Positions 39,108 to 52,900 of a stretch of DNA of 64,000 nucleotides are shown piece after piece (position 1 is the stretch's first letter; each line of letters begins with the position of its first letter). Position numbers and translations under genes: made by a program. The stretch comes from Cinnamomum chago (taxonomy: Eukaryota > Streptophyta > Magnoliopsida > Laurales > Lauraceae). The stretch covers positions 3,502,501-3,566,500 of the forward strand of contig CP142453.1 in assembly GCA_038049695.1 (NCBI GenBank), written 5' to 3'. A model generated the notes under the pieces. It was given only the letters and a program-made list of their open reading frames with translations. It searched no databases and was not told where the DNA came from.

Positions 39108-40942
39108 GAAGTAGGGATTGAGCAAAAGTAATCGGAAGTTTGACCTTCATTATATAGTTAGCAAGACATAGGGTGCTCTGGCTAATTGGATGGGGTGTTG
39201 GGGCTTGATTCAAGCCCAACACAAATTGCAAGTGGGCAATGACAACATTAAGGCGAACCCTGCCAAACCCATTGACACCTGGACATTCGTGCCCTTACAT
39301 GACCACGTTTGGGATAAGTTGAGTTGACCTAGGTCAAGTTAATATCCAAAAACTTATCATTTCAGTTTGCTTTTAAGCATTCTAAAATTAAAAAATGGGT
39401 AAATATAGACATGTTTATATTTAAATTCAGGATACTCAATATGATTCAAGCATTTAAGTTTTGAAATCAACAAAACTGCTTGCTGATTTTAGTATAGAGC
39501 GGAATCCAACAAAAAATTTACAAGGAATACAAAACTCAGGCCACAGCTTGAACTTTCCTACCCATACACACTATATATATCCCTAAAAGCAACTGTGCAG
39601 CAATAGGGGACCGCTGGACTCAATTTGGGTTGGATTGTCTTTTAAGTTTGGCTGATTTAAAGTTGCATTCCCACCGAGAGATACTAATGTCAATATAAAT
39701 TTTGGATTAGAATTATCTTATTTAACCCGACTTCCATAGTGTCGTTAGTGTCGCTCAAAATCATTGTACTTGTTTGAAGCTCTCATCATCATATGTTATG
39801 ATCGGCTATACAAATTCATTTTCTCCGTTCCGATTTATTTAGGGACAAATCCTCTACGTAAAGCTCTTATATATATGTTTATATGATTTTTCCCTAGCAA
39901 CAACCCTATGACAAATCTCAACCATCTAAACCTACCATGCAAAGTTCAATTCCCATTTTATACATAGATGACAAAAGAAAAAAATGACTGAAATACCCTT
40001 AAACTTGTCATTAACTTAAATAGCCAGCCAGAAAACCACAACAAATTTCTTAATACGAGAAAGGTACAAACTTATAAGAATTCAATAGAAGGTAAATCAG
40101 TTTTAAATAAAATCACAATAGAGATCCAATCTCAGTCCATTCATGCTCTCTTTTGATAAATGATATATGATCAATATCATTAAAAAACAGATGAAAATAC
40201 ATTTAAATAAAATAACAATTTTGACCATATATATTAAGACTGACTTTAGACTGGGTGGTGGGTTCGCTGATTTATCTGGCCTGGATGGACGTCTGAATTA
40301 GAGACTGTTTCATTGAAAGTTGTCAAAATATCTTTCCACCACGCCACGTAATGTTGTTTGTAGTAACGAACAAGATTCTGCAGTGTGTATTGTGTAACGT
40401 AACACTTAAAAAAATTAGAAGGTGGCAGCAAAGAAAAAACACTAAACGAGGAAGGCTTCGAATATTTTAGCAGGATTGAAGAAGCAAAGACAATCTGTGT
40501 TACAATATAAAAATACATGTAGAAGAAGAAGAAGAACAGAACTTGATGTGAACGACAACAGGAATCAAAACCGAGTAACCGACATATAACGAAAAGACAA
40601 AGTAGCTGGCGAAGACTCCTTTCTCTCTCCTTTTGTCTCTCTCCAAACCCCCTCAAATAACACCAAACCCATACCCCAACACCCAACTGCCTTTTCAACC
40701 TCCTCCTCCTACCAAGGTCTCTCTCAGTAGTATTATTCATGGTTACTCTTCTTTAATTTTCAATGCATTTTCTAACAGGGTTTTGTATTTAATGATGCGT
40801 TGTTTCAGGTATCTGTACATTGTTAAAGAGAGTGAAGTTGGTGATTTGGTGGCTTGTCTTCCTTGTTGTTTTTGGGGTACAAAGGTTGATCATCTTCTAC
40901 TTGTTTTTAAGCTAGAAGGATCAAAAGAAGCCTCCAAAGGAA
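39108..40942. other. Intergenic and NAC promoter / 5' leader
   Basis: The distal part is AT-rich and without genes. From about 40,610 a pyrimidine-rich stretch (TTTCTCTCTCCTTTTGTCTC) and CAACTGCC/CCTCC words suggest the NAC transcription start region and leader. If transcription starts there, short upstream open frames such as the one at 40,739-40,756 (MVTLL) would precede the NAC ATG. Start site not determinable by eye. Confidence 0.4.
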
Positions 40943-43900
40943 ATGGCACCAGTGACTTTGCCACCTGGATTCCGCTTCCACCCAACTGATGAAGAACTTG
41001 TGGATTACTATCTCAAGAGAAAGATCAATGGCCGTAAAATAGAGTTGGAAATCATCCCAGAAGTCGATCTCTACAAATTCGAGCCATGGGATTTGCCAGG
41101 TATTGCCTTTGTTCTCATTGTTGATTAGCATTTTATAATAGTTATAAGCATTATCATGTTTGATGGATGAGATGATATCAGGTTGTGTATATCTTTATAA
41201 CCAACAATCCACCAATCATTAACATATCTATGAACTTTCTTCGACTAACCATTCCAACCAAAACCTCCATATATTAGTAAAAAAGCAGCATGGTTTGCTC
41301 AGATACCTTATTAAGTTTTTTCGGCTAACCATTCCTACCAAATCCTCGATGCGTTAATAGGGGTAGCAAAAATACTTTTCGATATTCATCGGATGGAGCC
41401 CACTCAACAATATCATCGTACTTTTATCAGAGAATTAGTACAAGTGCATACTATTATTGGTTTAATTTTTGGTGAATAAAGGTCATCTACTCGAAATTTT
41501 AACATCGAAGTATGAAGAAAAAGGAATAAGAAAGACCTTGAATCTTAGAAAGAAATGGAAAAGAGTGGTCCTTGGTGAAATTATTCTCGTGTCTTCCAAG
41601 TGACCTTATGTTCAAAGGCACCTTTAATAGGGTTATGCCAAGTTTTTAACCAAAAGGTTGTTTTATACTTTTTGACCTGACTTTTACAAGATAAAGATAA
41701 ATGATCCCCCCCTCCCCTCAAAAAAATGTATCCCTTAAATTTCCATTCAACTACTTAATTTTATCATATAATAATAAACGTATATAATTATGATCACTAT
41801 AATATTCATCGACAGTTTTATTAACCTAATTCCTCTTCTTCTTTTTTTCTCATGATAGGACTTTAGTTTCACTTTGTACTTGTGTGGGGGCCCATTTCGT
41901 GAACCAGTTTCTCTTGGTCTCGGCTATGGTGTGCTCGGTTAGCTACTGTACAAGGGACCACGTCCCTTGATCTCGGCTACGATCCGATCCATATCGGTCT
42001 CGGCACTACGTGCTGGTCTCGGCCAAACAGAGTTCAGTTCGGCCGCGCTTACCGTTCAGTCTCGGTAAAGCAAGCTCGGCAATGCAGCATTGCGCCTTCA
42101 GCTAACAGCCACGGCCCTGTCGTGGCAAGATCCAAGGAAGGGATCTGATGGGACTTCAGCCACCACCAGATCAGGGCAGGATCAGGCCCAATGTGACTGG
42201 CATTAAATGCATTGTGGGCTGATCGGACCCACATTAAATGTAGTGTGGGCTGATCGGACCCACATTAAATGCAAAGAGGGCTATGATGGACCTCCATTAA
42301 TGACTTTGTGGGCTGATGTGACCCAGGTCACATCACCAAGCCCACTGGCACTCACCCAAGACTGTTCCATATATAAGGCACGAGCCAAAGGGAGCAGGGG
42401 GTAAGCACTCTCACACATACACTCAGTCTTTCTTCTTCTTCTTCTCCGATCCATTGCTGACTTAAGCATCGGAGAGCCCTGCGCTGCCCATAGCCAGGGT
42501 CCTCTGACCTGTCTTTCTCCTCTTTCAGGTTCGCACCGTCGCAGCTATCTCCTCCATGCATTGAGTAAGTCCTAAGAGGCATCCTGATCTTGTGAGTATA
42601 TTATTTCTGCACTTACAATTGGCGCCGTCTGTGGGAAAGTTTCTATAATCTTTCCTATTCCTATTCCTAAACACCATGACGAGGAGAGCTGCGAAAGATG
42701 GAGAGACTTCCAAGACACACCATGCAAGGCCGCCCCCTGCCAACCAGAGGGCTGGGAAGCAACCAGTCACAGAGGACGATGCTGAACGCGCTCTCATCCG
42801 GATCAACGTTCAGGAACGTGACCTCCGCTCGGAGTCCGCTCCCGGGAGGGGAGACACCCAGCAACCGGCAGGCCTCCTGACAGATCAGGATCAGCGGCAT
42901 AAGTCTCCAGTGGTCGATGGATCGCGTCCCCCTGGCCAGACGGAGGACGTTGAGGGCCGGGTGGAGGACGTTGAGGATACTGAGGATGAAGACTACAGCC
43001 CTGATGACGACTTGGACTCCACCCTTCTGGAGATTAAAGCACAGAATGAGGCCATCAAGGAGAGAGATGCTCTGATCTGGCAGCTCCAGCAGCAGCTGGC
43101 TCGTCGGGAGCAGTCCCAGCAGCAGCGGACTCGTCGGGAGCGGTCCCAGCAGCAGCGATCTCGGCAGCACCAGCGATCGCCACAACACGAGAGGGGAGTT
43201 ACTCGTGTCACGCGCATCTCTTCCTCAAAGGAGGACCTGAGGGACCGCTTGAACAGGAAAAGGGACGACCGAACCCGAGATGAAGGCTCAAGCACTAGCC
43301 GTAGCTACTCGAGGAATGCGACCGAGACCATTCCGGAGGGTACGTATCATAATCAGGAATGGCTGGACACGCACATAAGGGAAACGGTCCAACGCAACCT
43401 GGAAGTAGCCGGCTTCGGCCGAGACCAAAACAATGCTTGCTGCGACCCCGTTGATCTCGGCGCTTCTCCTTTCTCCCCAGATATCAGGAGGTACCCATTA
43501 CCGAAGAAGTTCACCGTACCAAGATTTGTCACCTATGATGGGGTCTCGGATCCAGCTACACATCTCAGGCACTTCTCTCAGAGGATGTCTGTCTGGGGAG
43601 ACGAGGGCCATCTGAACTGCCGAGTCTTTTCCTCCAGCTTGGGCAACCTCCCCCTGAAGTGGTTTTGTGCGCTCCCAGAGGGATCCGTCTCGAGCTGGCA
43701 GCAACTCCAGCAGTCCTTTATGAAGAAGTTCCAGGCCTACAGAGTCCTCCCGAAGACAGATGCAGACATCATGGCCATGAAGATGAAGCAGGGAGATAAC
43801 GTCACCCAGTTCGCCAAGCGCTTCTGGTCGGTCTACAGTCAGATTGAGAATTCCAAGGACGAGGTTGCCGTCTTCGCATTTCAGAATGCCTTGCTCCCAG

Positions 43901-46900
43901 ACAGCGACCTTCGCAAGGACCTGGCCAGGAACCCGGTCTCTTCCATAGCAGCGCTCATGTCCATCGCCAACCGGTACATTGCTCAAGAGGATGACCAGGC
44001 CCGTGCTCGGGAAAGCCATGGAACCGTGCAAAGAAACCGAGACCGAGGTGAGAGGCCCCCCAAGAAGGACGGAGGACCGTTTCCGAGGATTGAGCCTCGG
44101 CGAGACGAGCGACGAAGAGGTGACTCAGACAGGAGTTGGGTGCCTACAAGCTCGGCAAGGACTCAGACGTTCGCCTCGGCAAGGAGCAAAAGGCCCAGGC
44201 TATCCGAGGACGCGTATCGGGGGGTCAACACGGTCTTCAAGATGCCAATCCACAAAATTATGTATAAGATCAAGAGCAGGCCGTACTTCAGCTGGCCAGA
44301 GCCCATGCAAGGCGACCCTTCTAGACGAGATCAGACGAAGTTCTGTTCCTATCAGAAGGAGGGCGGCCACAAGACTGAAGATTGCAGGATACTGCGGTCG
44401 CATTTGGAGAAGCTTGTCCAGGATGAACACCTGCAAGAGTTTGTCAGGAGAGAAACCAGGCCGACACCCGAGCCCCGCGCCGAGACGAGGGGGGTCACGA
44501 CAGCGACGGGACAGAGAAGATAATTGACGTTATCCATCTGGCACCCCCGCCCAAGGGGAGTAATCAAGCCCGTGCCGAAGCCAGGAAAGCCGCTCACGGC
44601 AAGCAAGTCATGGCCGCCGAGCTCGGCCCAGCACAGAAAAGGGCTCGGAGGGAGCGTCCCGAGATCAGGTTCACTGATGCAGATCTGGAAGGGGTGCAGC
44701 TCCCCCACAACGACCCCCTGATCGTCACTCTGAAGTTTGACTGCTCTAAACAGGGCGTGAAGAATTGCACTGTGAAGAAAGTCCTTGTTGACCCCGGTAG
44801 TTCTTCCGAGGTCCTCTATTTCGACAGCTTTCGAAGGATGGGACTGACGGAGAAAGATCTGCAAGAGGCTCGAGTTCCCCTTATCGGCTTCAGCGCCAAA
44901 CCTGTTTATCCTAAGGGGAAAGTGACATTCAAGGTCGAGGTCGGCGGCGCGTCTGTCATGGCAACGTTCATGGTGATCGACGCACCCTCTCCCTACAATG
45001 CTATAATGGGCAGGTCTTGGCTCCACAGCCTGGAAGCAGTCCCTTCCACCCTCCATCAGAAGCTGAAATTTCCATGGGAGGGAAAGAGCGGCCGAGTTGA
45101 AATCATCACGGTCAGAGGAGATCAGCAGGCAGCCAAGCAGTGCCTGACCGCTGTGGTACCCGGGGAGCAAGAGCCCAAGGAGGTCAATGTGGCCGAGATG
45201 GAGAAGAAACTGGACCAGGGGCTGGATGAGCTCGGCCAAGATCCAGGCAGGAAAAGCGTGGAGGAACTAGCCGAAGTCAGGATCGACCCAAAGGACCCGG
45301 ATCGGTTCTTCCTGCTCGGCAGCCAGCTCGGAGAGCCAGAGAGGTCCGAACTGGCCCAGTTCCTGGTGCAGAACAGAGATGCCTTCGCCTGGACACCTCA
45401 GGAGATGCCTGGCGTCGACCCCGAGGTAATGTGTCATAGACTGAATGTTGACCCTAACCACAAACCTGTGATGCAGAAAGCCCGCAGGACAGGGGTCCCA
45501 CAGACCGAAGCCGTCGTCGAGGAAGTGGATAAGCTGCTTGAGGCCGGTGCTATCAGGGAGGTTCAATACCCGAAATGGTTAGCCAATCCGGTGGTCGTCA
45601 GGAAGAAGACTGGCAAGTGGAGGGTGTGCGTCGACTTTACCGACCTCAACAAAGCCTGTCCCAAGGACAGCTTTCCCCTACCTAAGATTGACCAGTTGAT
45701 CGACGCCACGGCCGGGCACGACAGAATGAGCTTCCTCGACGCCTACCGCGGCTATCACCAGATCCCACTATTTGGGCCAGACGAAGAGAAAACAGCTTTT
45801 ATCACGCCCAGGGGAACTTACTACTATAAGGTGATGCCGTTCGGACTGAAGAATGCAGGAGCCACCTACCAGAGGCTCGTTACCAAGATGTTCCACGGTC
45901 AGCTCGGCAAAACCGTAGAGGTCTACATCGATGACATGGTGGTCAAATCCAAGCAGGCGCGGGATCATCTGTCAGACTTGGCCGAGGTCTTCGCCACTCT
46001 AAAGGAGTTCCGGCTGAAGCTTAACGCCTCGAAGTGCGCCTTCGGTGTTGGCTCCGGCAAGTTTTTGGGCAGCTTGGTTACACGCAGAGGCATTGAGGCA
46101 GACCCAGATCAGATCTCGGCTATCCTCAGGGTGCAGAGTCCCACATCGGCAAAGGAGGTTCAGAAGCTTACAGGGATGGCCGCGGCACTGAATCGCTTTA
46201 TCAGCAAATCGTCAGATAAGTGCCGACCTTTCTTTCAGCTTCTTAGAAAAAATTCTAAATTCCAATGGACCCCAGAATGTGACCATGCCTTACAGCAGCT
46301 TAAGGCTTACCTTTCTTCACCACCATTATTATCAACCCCGACCCACGGGGAAACCCTGTATTTATATTTGGCGGTCTCCGATCATGCGGTCAGCTCAGTC
46401 CTCATCCGAGAAGAGGACACGGTTCAAAAACCAGTGTATTATACGAGCAAGACCCTTATTGATGCCGAGACCAGGTATCTGCCTCTGGAGAAGCTCGCCT
46501 TGGCGCTGGTTAGCGCCTCGCGAAAGCTCTCCCATTACTTTCAAACCCATTCTATTGTGGTTGTTACGGAGCACCCACTCAAGTCTGTTTTTAGAAAGGC
46601 TGACTTTTCAGGAAGAATCTCCCGATGGGCTGTCGAACTGGGGCAGTATGAGATTCAGTATCAGCCACGGACAGCGAAGAAAGCCCAGGTACTGGCAGAT
46701 TTCCTTGCCGAATTTGATTCGAGTTCGGCACCAACCCAGCTCGGCACCGAACTGGGGGGTGAGGAGCATGGGGCTTCCACGGGTTTTGAACAATCACCAT
46801 GCCAAGCCGAGACCCCAGTTTGGAAAGTCTTCGTCGATGGATCTTCCACCTCGAGAAGAGCCGGAGCAGGAGTTGTTCTCCAATCGCCAGAAGGACTGGT

Positions 46901-49900
46901 CATCGAGCAGGCTCTGACCTTAGACTTCAAGGCGTCAAACAATGAGGCTGAGTATGAAGCCCTTTTGGCCGGACTGAATAGCGCCCATATCCTCGGAGCT
47001 CAACAGCTGGTGGTCTTCAGCGATTCACAGTTGGTGACAAACCAGCTGACTGGGGACTATCAGGCTCGCGACGACCGGATGGCCGCGTATTTGGCCCTGG
47101 CCAAGAAGCAGCTCTCTCAGTTCCACACGGCCGAAGTCAAGCAGATTGGCAGAGAAGTAAACTCTCACGCAGATGCTCTTGCAAACTTGGCCAGCGCTGT
47201 TGAGGCAGGAAGAAAGAGGAGCATCGAAGTCGGATCGCTAGCTGCGCCCAGCATTGAGCTCCGTTCACCTCGGGAGGTGTTATGCATCGGTCTCGGCCCG
47301 AGCTGGATGGACCCCATTATCACCTACCTTAGGGACGACAGGCTTCCCGAGGACAGTGGCGAGGCCCACCGGGTCAGATTCAAGGCAGCTCGGTTCTGGC
47401 TATCTCCCGAGGTCAAGCTCTACAGGAAATCGTTCTCGGGACCGTACCTCCAGTGCGTCCATCCAAGTAAGGTCGAGGACCTCCTTTTCGAGATACATGA
47501 AGGAATCTGCGGGAGCCATATCGGAGGAAGGTCCCTAGCCTACCGGGCCATCAGCCAGGGTTACTGGTGGCCGTATATGCAGAAAGATGCGTAGGTATAT
47601 GCGAAGAAGTGCGAGAAGTGCCAGAAGTTCTCACACTCTCTCCATCAGCCCGCGCAGGATCTCAGCCCGCTCTCTAGCCCGTGGCCATTCGCCCAGTGGG
47701 GGCTCGACATAGTGGGCCCGCTCCACCGAACCCCAGGGAACAAGAGATGGCTTATTGTGGCGACAGATTACTTCACCAAATGGATTGAAGCAGAGCCACT
47801 TTCATCCATCACAGAGCGAGACTCCAAGAATTTTGTGTGGAAGAATGTCGTCACAAGGTTTGGCATTCCCAGAGCGCTGGTTTCGGACAACGGAACTCAG
47901 TTCGACTCTAAACTTTTCAAGACCTTCTGCCAGGAGCTCGGCATCCGAAACCATTATTCCACTCCAGCCTACCCACAGAGTAATGGCCAGGCCGAGATCT
48001 CCAACAAGGTGATCCTCGATGGGCTCAAGAAACGGCTAGACCAAGCAAAGGGAAGATGGGTGGAAGAACTGCCGAGCGTCCTGTGGGCTTACAGAACTAC
48101 TCCGAGGCGTTCCACTTCGGCTACCCCCTTCTCGCTCGCCTATGGCATGGAAGCAGTCATCCCTCTGGAGATCGGCCTCCCCACTTTGAGGTCCGAACTC
48201 TTCGACCGTGGACAGAACGAAACCAATGTGGCCAGGGAGCTAGATTTAGCGGACGAGCGAAGGGAAGCAGCTGCAGTGAGGCTAGCCGTCTACCAGCAGC
48301 AGCTAGCCAGGGGCTACAACCAGAACGTCAGAGAGAGGAGGTTCTCTGTAGGAGAACTGGTCCTCAAGAAGGCTCTCCCAGGGGACAAAGATCCGAATCA
48401 AGGGAAGCTAGCGCCGAATTGGCATGGTCCGTTTAAAGTCACTTCCATTGCTGGACGGTCGGCTTATCGGCTCGAAGACATGGAAGGACGGCCGCTACCG
48501 AGGCCATGGAACGCCTCACACCTCAAAAAATTCTATTTTTAGTCTCTGTACTTGTACAACGCTTCTGGGTTTAATGGAATTACAGTTCTCCTCAATTTAT
48601 AGCGATCTGGCGTCCTGATAATGACAATCGTGAGAAGTTGGAAGACCGTCTAAGGCCGGCACTCAGCCACCTAGACGAGTTGCCGAAACGGCCCATATCT
48701 AAGGATGGCACTCAGCCACCTAGATGAGTCGCCGAAACGGACCATGTCTAAGGTTGGCACTCAGCCACCTAGACGAGTTTCCGAAACGGCCCATATCTAA
48801 GGATGGCACTCAGCCACCTAGATGAGTCGCCGAAACGGCCCATATCTAAGGATGGCACTCAGCCACCTAGATAAGTCGCCGAAACGGACCATGTCTAAGG
48901 TTGGCACTCAGCCACCTAGACGAGTTTCCGAAACGGCCCATATCTAAGGATGGCACTCAGCCACCTAGATGAGTCGCCGAAACGGCCCATATCTAAGGAT
49001 GGCACTCAGCCACCTAGATAAGTCGCCGAAACGGACTATGTCTAAGGTTGGCACTCAGCCACCTAGACGAGTTTCCGAAACGGCCCATATCTAAGGATGG
49101 CACTCAGCCACCTAGATGAGTCGCCGAAACGGCCCATATCTAAGGATGGCACTCAGCCACCTAGATGAGTCGCCGAAACGGACCATGTCTAAGGTTGGCA
49201 CTCAGCCACCTAGACGAGTTTCCGAAACGGACCATGTCTAAGGTTGGCACTCAGCCACCTAGACAAGTTTCCGAAACGGCCCATATCTAAGGATGGCACT
49301 CAGCCACCTAGATGAGTCGCCGAAACGGCCCATATCTAAGGATGGCACTCAGCCACCTAGATGAGTCGCCGAAACGGACCATGTCTAAGGTTGGCACTCA
49401 GCCACCTAGGCGAGCTGCCGAAACGGCCCATGTCTAAGGATGGCACTCAGCCACCTAGACGAGCTGCCGAACTAGTTAAGGTTATGGTTGGCACTCAGCC
49501 ACCTAGATCAGCCGAAACGGCATCAGTCGATGATGGTACCCAGTCCACCACCGCCTTGACAGGTCCGATACGGTTCTCTGGTCTCACCGAAATAAAAGAG
49601 GCCTCCAAGGGGTCAGAGCGCTCACAGAGAACCCTAATCTAACCGGTCCACTCTAGTCCGAACTCACACCCAGATTCATAACACTCACAGAGCGTACAAA
49701 GGAAAGCAAATAAAAGCCACACCACACAGGAGACAAATATGAGAAAGGCCCTTTCATTGATAACATTGATACACACTGGAGCTTACATTGAAAAAGTTTG
49801 AAACAAAGACAACATTTTATAAGAAAGAGGAAGTCAAGTCGACGGCCCTGCTCCTATGTCTTCGATAACGACCACGGCGGCCTCGGCTTGAGGAGCTTCT

Positions 49901-52900
49901 TCAACGGGGTCAGGCGTTGGCTCGGAAGGGACTTCGGCCGGAGTGGCAGGGGTCTCGGCCAAGGCTTCATCTAGGGGCTCATCTCCGAGCTCGGGGAGAT
50001 TCTGATATATCGGATCATCTGCAGGAACCCCCATCTTCTTCAACACGGCCTTGCAGCCGAGTCGGTACAGCTTCGGGCTGAGTGCTGTGATTTGATCAAC
50101 ATAAATTTTCGTAGCTTCCTCAGTCCCCTCCAGGAAGGCGGCATCGACCTCGGCTTTTGTCGATGCAAGGAGTTCCTCCTTCGATGCAAGAAGTTCCTCC
50201 TTCGCCTTCCTTTCCAGCTCCAGCTCGGCCTTGAACCCCGCCGACCTCTTTTCCTCTGCCTGGAGCTTCGTTTGCCGCTCGAAGCTCTCTGACTTTGCTT
50301 TGCAGAGGTCGCTGGCCATTATATCTGATTGAGCATTGAGCTCTGCAGTCTTGGCCGCCTCCGCCTTCAGCTCCTCCTTGGCCGCCTTCAGTTCGGCTTC
50401 GGCTCTCTGCTTTTCCTTTGCTAGGCGGGCCAGCCGGTTGTCCTCTTCCGTTATTCTCTCAGCGACTATCTGGAGCCTTTGGACAGCCTGCAGCGGAGCA
50501 AACAAAAAAAAAAAAAAAAAAAAAAACTCAGCACGAAAGCAAGAAATATCAAAAGACAGAAACACCTGTGACCAGGAAAGTCGGGCACTTACAGCGAGGG
50601 AATGCTGTATGGTCCTCATAAGCAGCAGGGGGGAGTCTTCCGACCTGTGCCTCTCCATGTCCCTGGGGAGTGCACAGGCTCGGCTGAGCGCCGCAATGAC
50701 ATCTGGGCTCCCCACCAGTCTGTCCTCAGCATTTAGGGGCCTCCCCTTCCTCAGCTCCATGTCCGGCCTGAACTCGGCCGGTTCGGCACCCGAGGACGTT
50801 GCCGCCTGGGGCTCGGAGCGACTCTCCACCAGAGGAACCGCCGGAGTGGGCATCACGTCCGCTGCCCTCTCCCTCACAGCTTGGGGTGAACGTTGCCGTG
50901 ATCGCTCCTCCTGATCCAGCCCCTTCCCCTTCGCCTTTTTCCTCGGCCTCTCGCTTTCCGAGTCTGGGGGAGGACGGGCCTCAACTCTGGCAGGGATGAT
51001 GGTCCCGAAGGAGGGTGGGGCAGTGCGGGGTGCGGCAGCCTGTCTACCGCTACCGACGACGGCGTCCGCCAGATTCCGCGGCTGAAACGCGGGCCTACGC
51101 CTCTCCATATTGTCGGCTTCGGCCTCGGCTCCGGAAGAATAGTTCTCAACTTCCCTTGTCGGAGAGTCTACCTCGGCTCCGGAGGTATATTCTTCAATTT
51201 CCCTTAGCGGGATGCCCGTGACCACGGCCAACGTTGCGGACGCTTCCGCAACCGTGACAGTCCCGCTGGTTTCTGCTAGATCGGGGGCGAATCTCTCCGG
51301 GTTGCCGGATTTCCGTGTATAAGACACGTATCTCGGCTCGTACTTCAGAAGAGAGTAGGCAGCTCTTGTGTGGTGGCCGTGGTAGCAGTACACCTTGTTC
51401 AGCCAAGGTGAGTGCCTTCTCCAACCGTTCAGCTGGGCTTCGCGCTTGCGTTCGGAAAGGCCTGCGAAAAACAGCCGAGTTAGAATCCGGCAGCAGAAAT
51501 CAAACATAAGAAGAAATCCGAAACCCAGGGAGTTAGGTCTTTACTCGGTGGAGTCCCGAAGCGTCGAGGGACTCGGACCCTCCTAGCTGCTTCGGTCTCG
51601 GTCTCGCCGAACTCCCAGTTTCCCGAGACGAGCAGGCGGTCATCTCCGGCGTATTTATTGGAGTCCTCCAACGCCGTGACGAGGGGTTGGCACTTGGCCT
51701 TGACACGAAGATAGTAGGTGACCCCCTCCCTGGACTTGCAGAGGTCATATATATCCTCTATATCATGGACGCCGAGGCCGATGTCTAGAATCTTATTCAG
51801 CTCGGCGATGCCCATGATGATTTTATACCCGTTGGGCATCAGCTGGCAGGGGCTAAGGTTCCAGGTCTCCAAGCAAGACCTAAGAAGGGGGGCCACGGGG
51901 AATCTGACCCCACCCTCGATCACGGCTATCAGGGGAAACGGCATCCAGCCGTTGCGAAATGAGTAGATGGAGGGGTCGGCTGCCATGATCTGGACATCGT
52001 CTGGGATCATGTAGACTCTCCTAAGAGTTGCCAGGCCCGACTGGGAATCTATCCAATGGGTGAAAATCCCCATCTCTGAATCTAAGGAACCCTAACAATC
52101 TCTAGGGGTCTGAACTGTGGAAGGACCTGAAGGACAGAGGAGATCCTAGGAAGGGTTTAGGTCAGAAATACAAAATGGGAGAGAGGAGAATCGAGGCAGA
52201 GAGACTCACAGACTCGGGCGAAATCACAACTCACGCCGTTGATCCCTCACTGGTCCTAGAGAAAGTCCTGGACGAAGCTAGGAGGAGACGGAGGCGGTTC
52301 TGGCAGTGAAGGTTCCGGCGAACAGAGGTTCTAGCAGAGCTTCAACAAGGTTCGTTTGCAGAGATGACAAAGGGAGAAGACAGAAGTGAATATAAAGGGG
52401 AGGAATGGGCGCCATTCCGGAATTCGAAGCGGGACACGCGTGAGATGTCGCCTCGGCTTGCGTCGCACGCCCCCCTCGAAAAGACAAGAGAGCCTACCGG
52501 GCAATAACGCGTGGCGCAGTTGCGATGATGGTTCACCTTCCCATACTAATCATAGCCCCGCATTTATTGCCCCCTTTATTACCTCTGGCAGAAGAAGCAG
52601 CGGCGGCGTCTGGCGCCGAACGACTCACAACCCTTGACCAAAAGGCAGATGGAAGGCAAGCACTACCCGTCTCGGGAGATCGGTCCAGCTCTTAACCCTA
52701 GCGCCCGAGAAAGCCCTAGAGGTCAAGAACTGAGGGGCTATTGTGTGGGGGCCCATTTCGTGAACCAGTTTCTCTTGGTCTCGGCTATGGTGTGCTCGGT
52801 TAGCTACTGTACAAGGGACCACGTCCCTTGATCTCGGCTACGATCCGATCCATATCGGTCTCGGCACTACGTGCTGGTCTCGGCCAAACAGAGTTCAGTT

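Noticed and set aside
42667..43188. Minus-strand ORFs opposite gag and pol (for example 42,667-43,188 and 44,352-45,239)
   Set aside because: Shadows of the GC-rich sense frames, without a domain or conserved counterpart; only the 49.8-52.1 kb antisense gene shows introns and a homologue.
48652..49530. CRISPR-like regular array
   Set aside because: Units are contiguous 49-mers with no unique spacers, inside a plant retrotransposon; it is a minisatellite.
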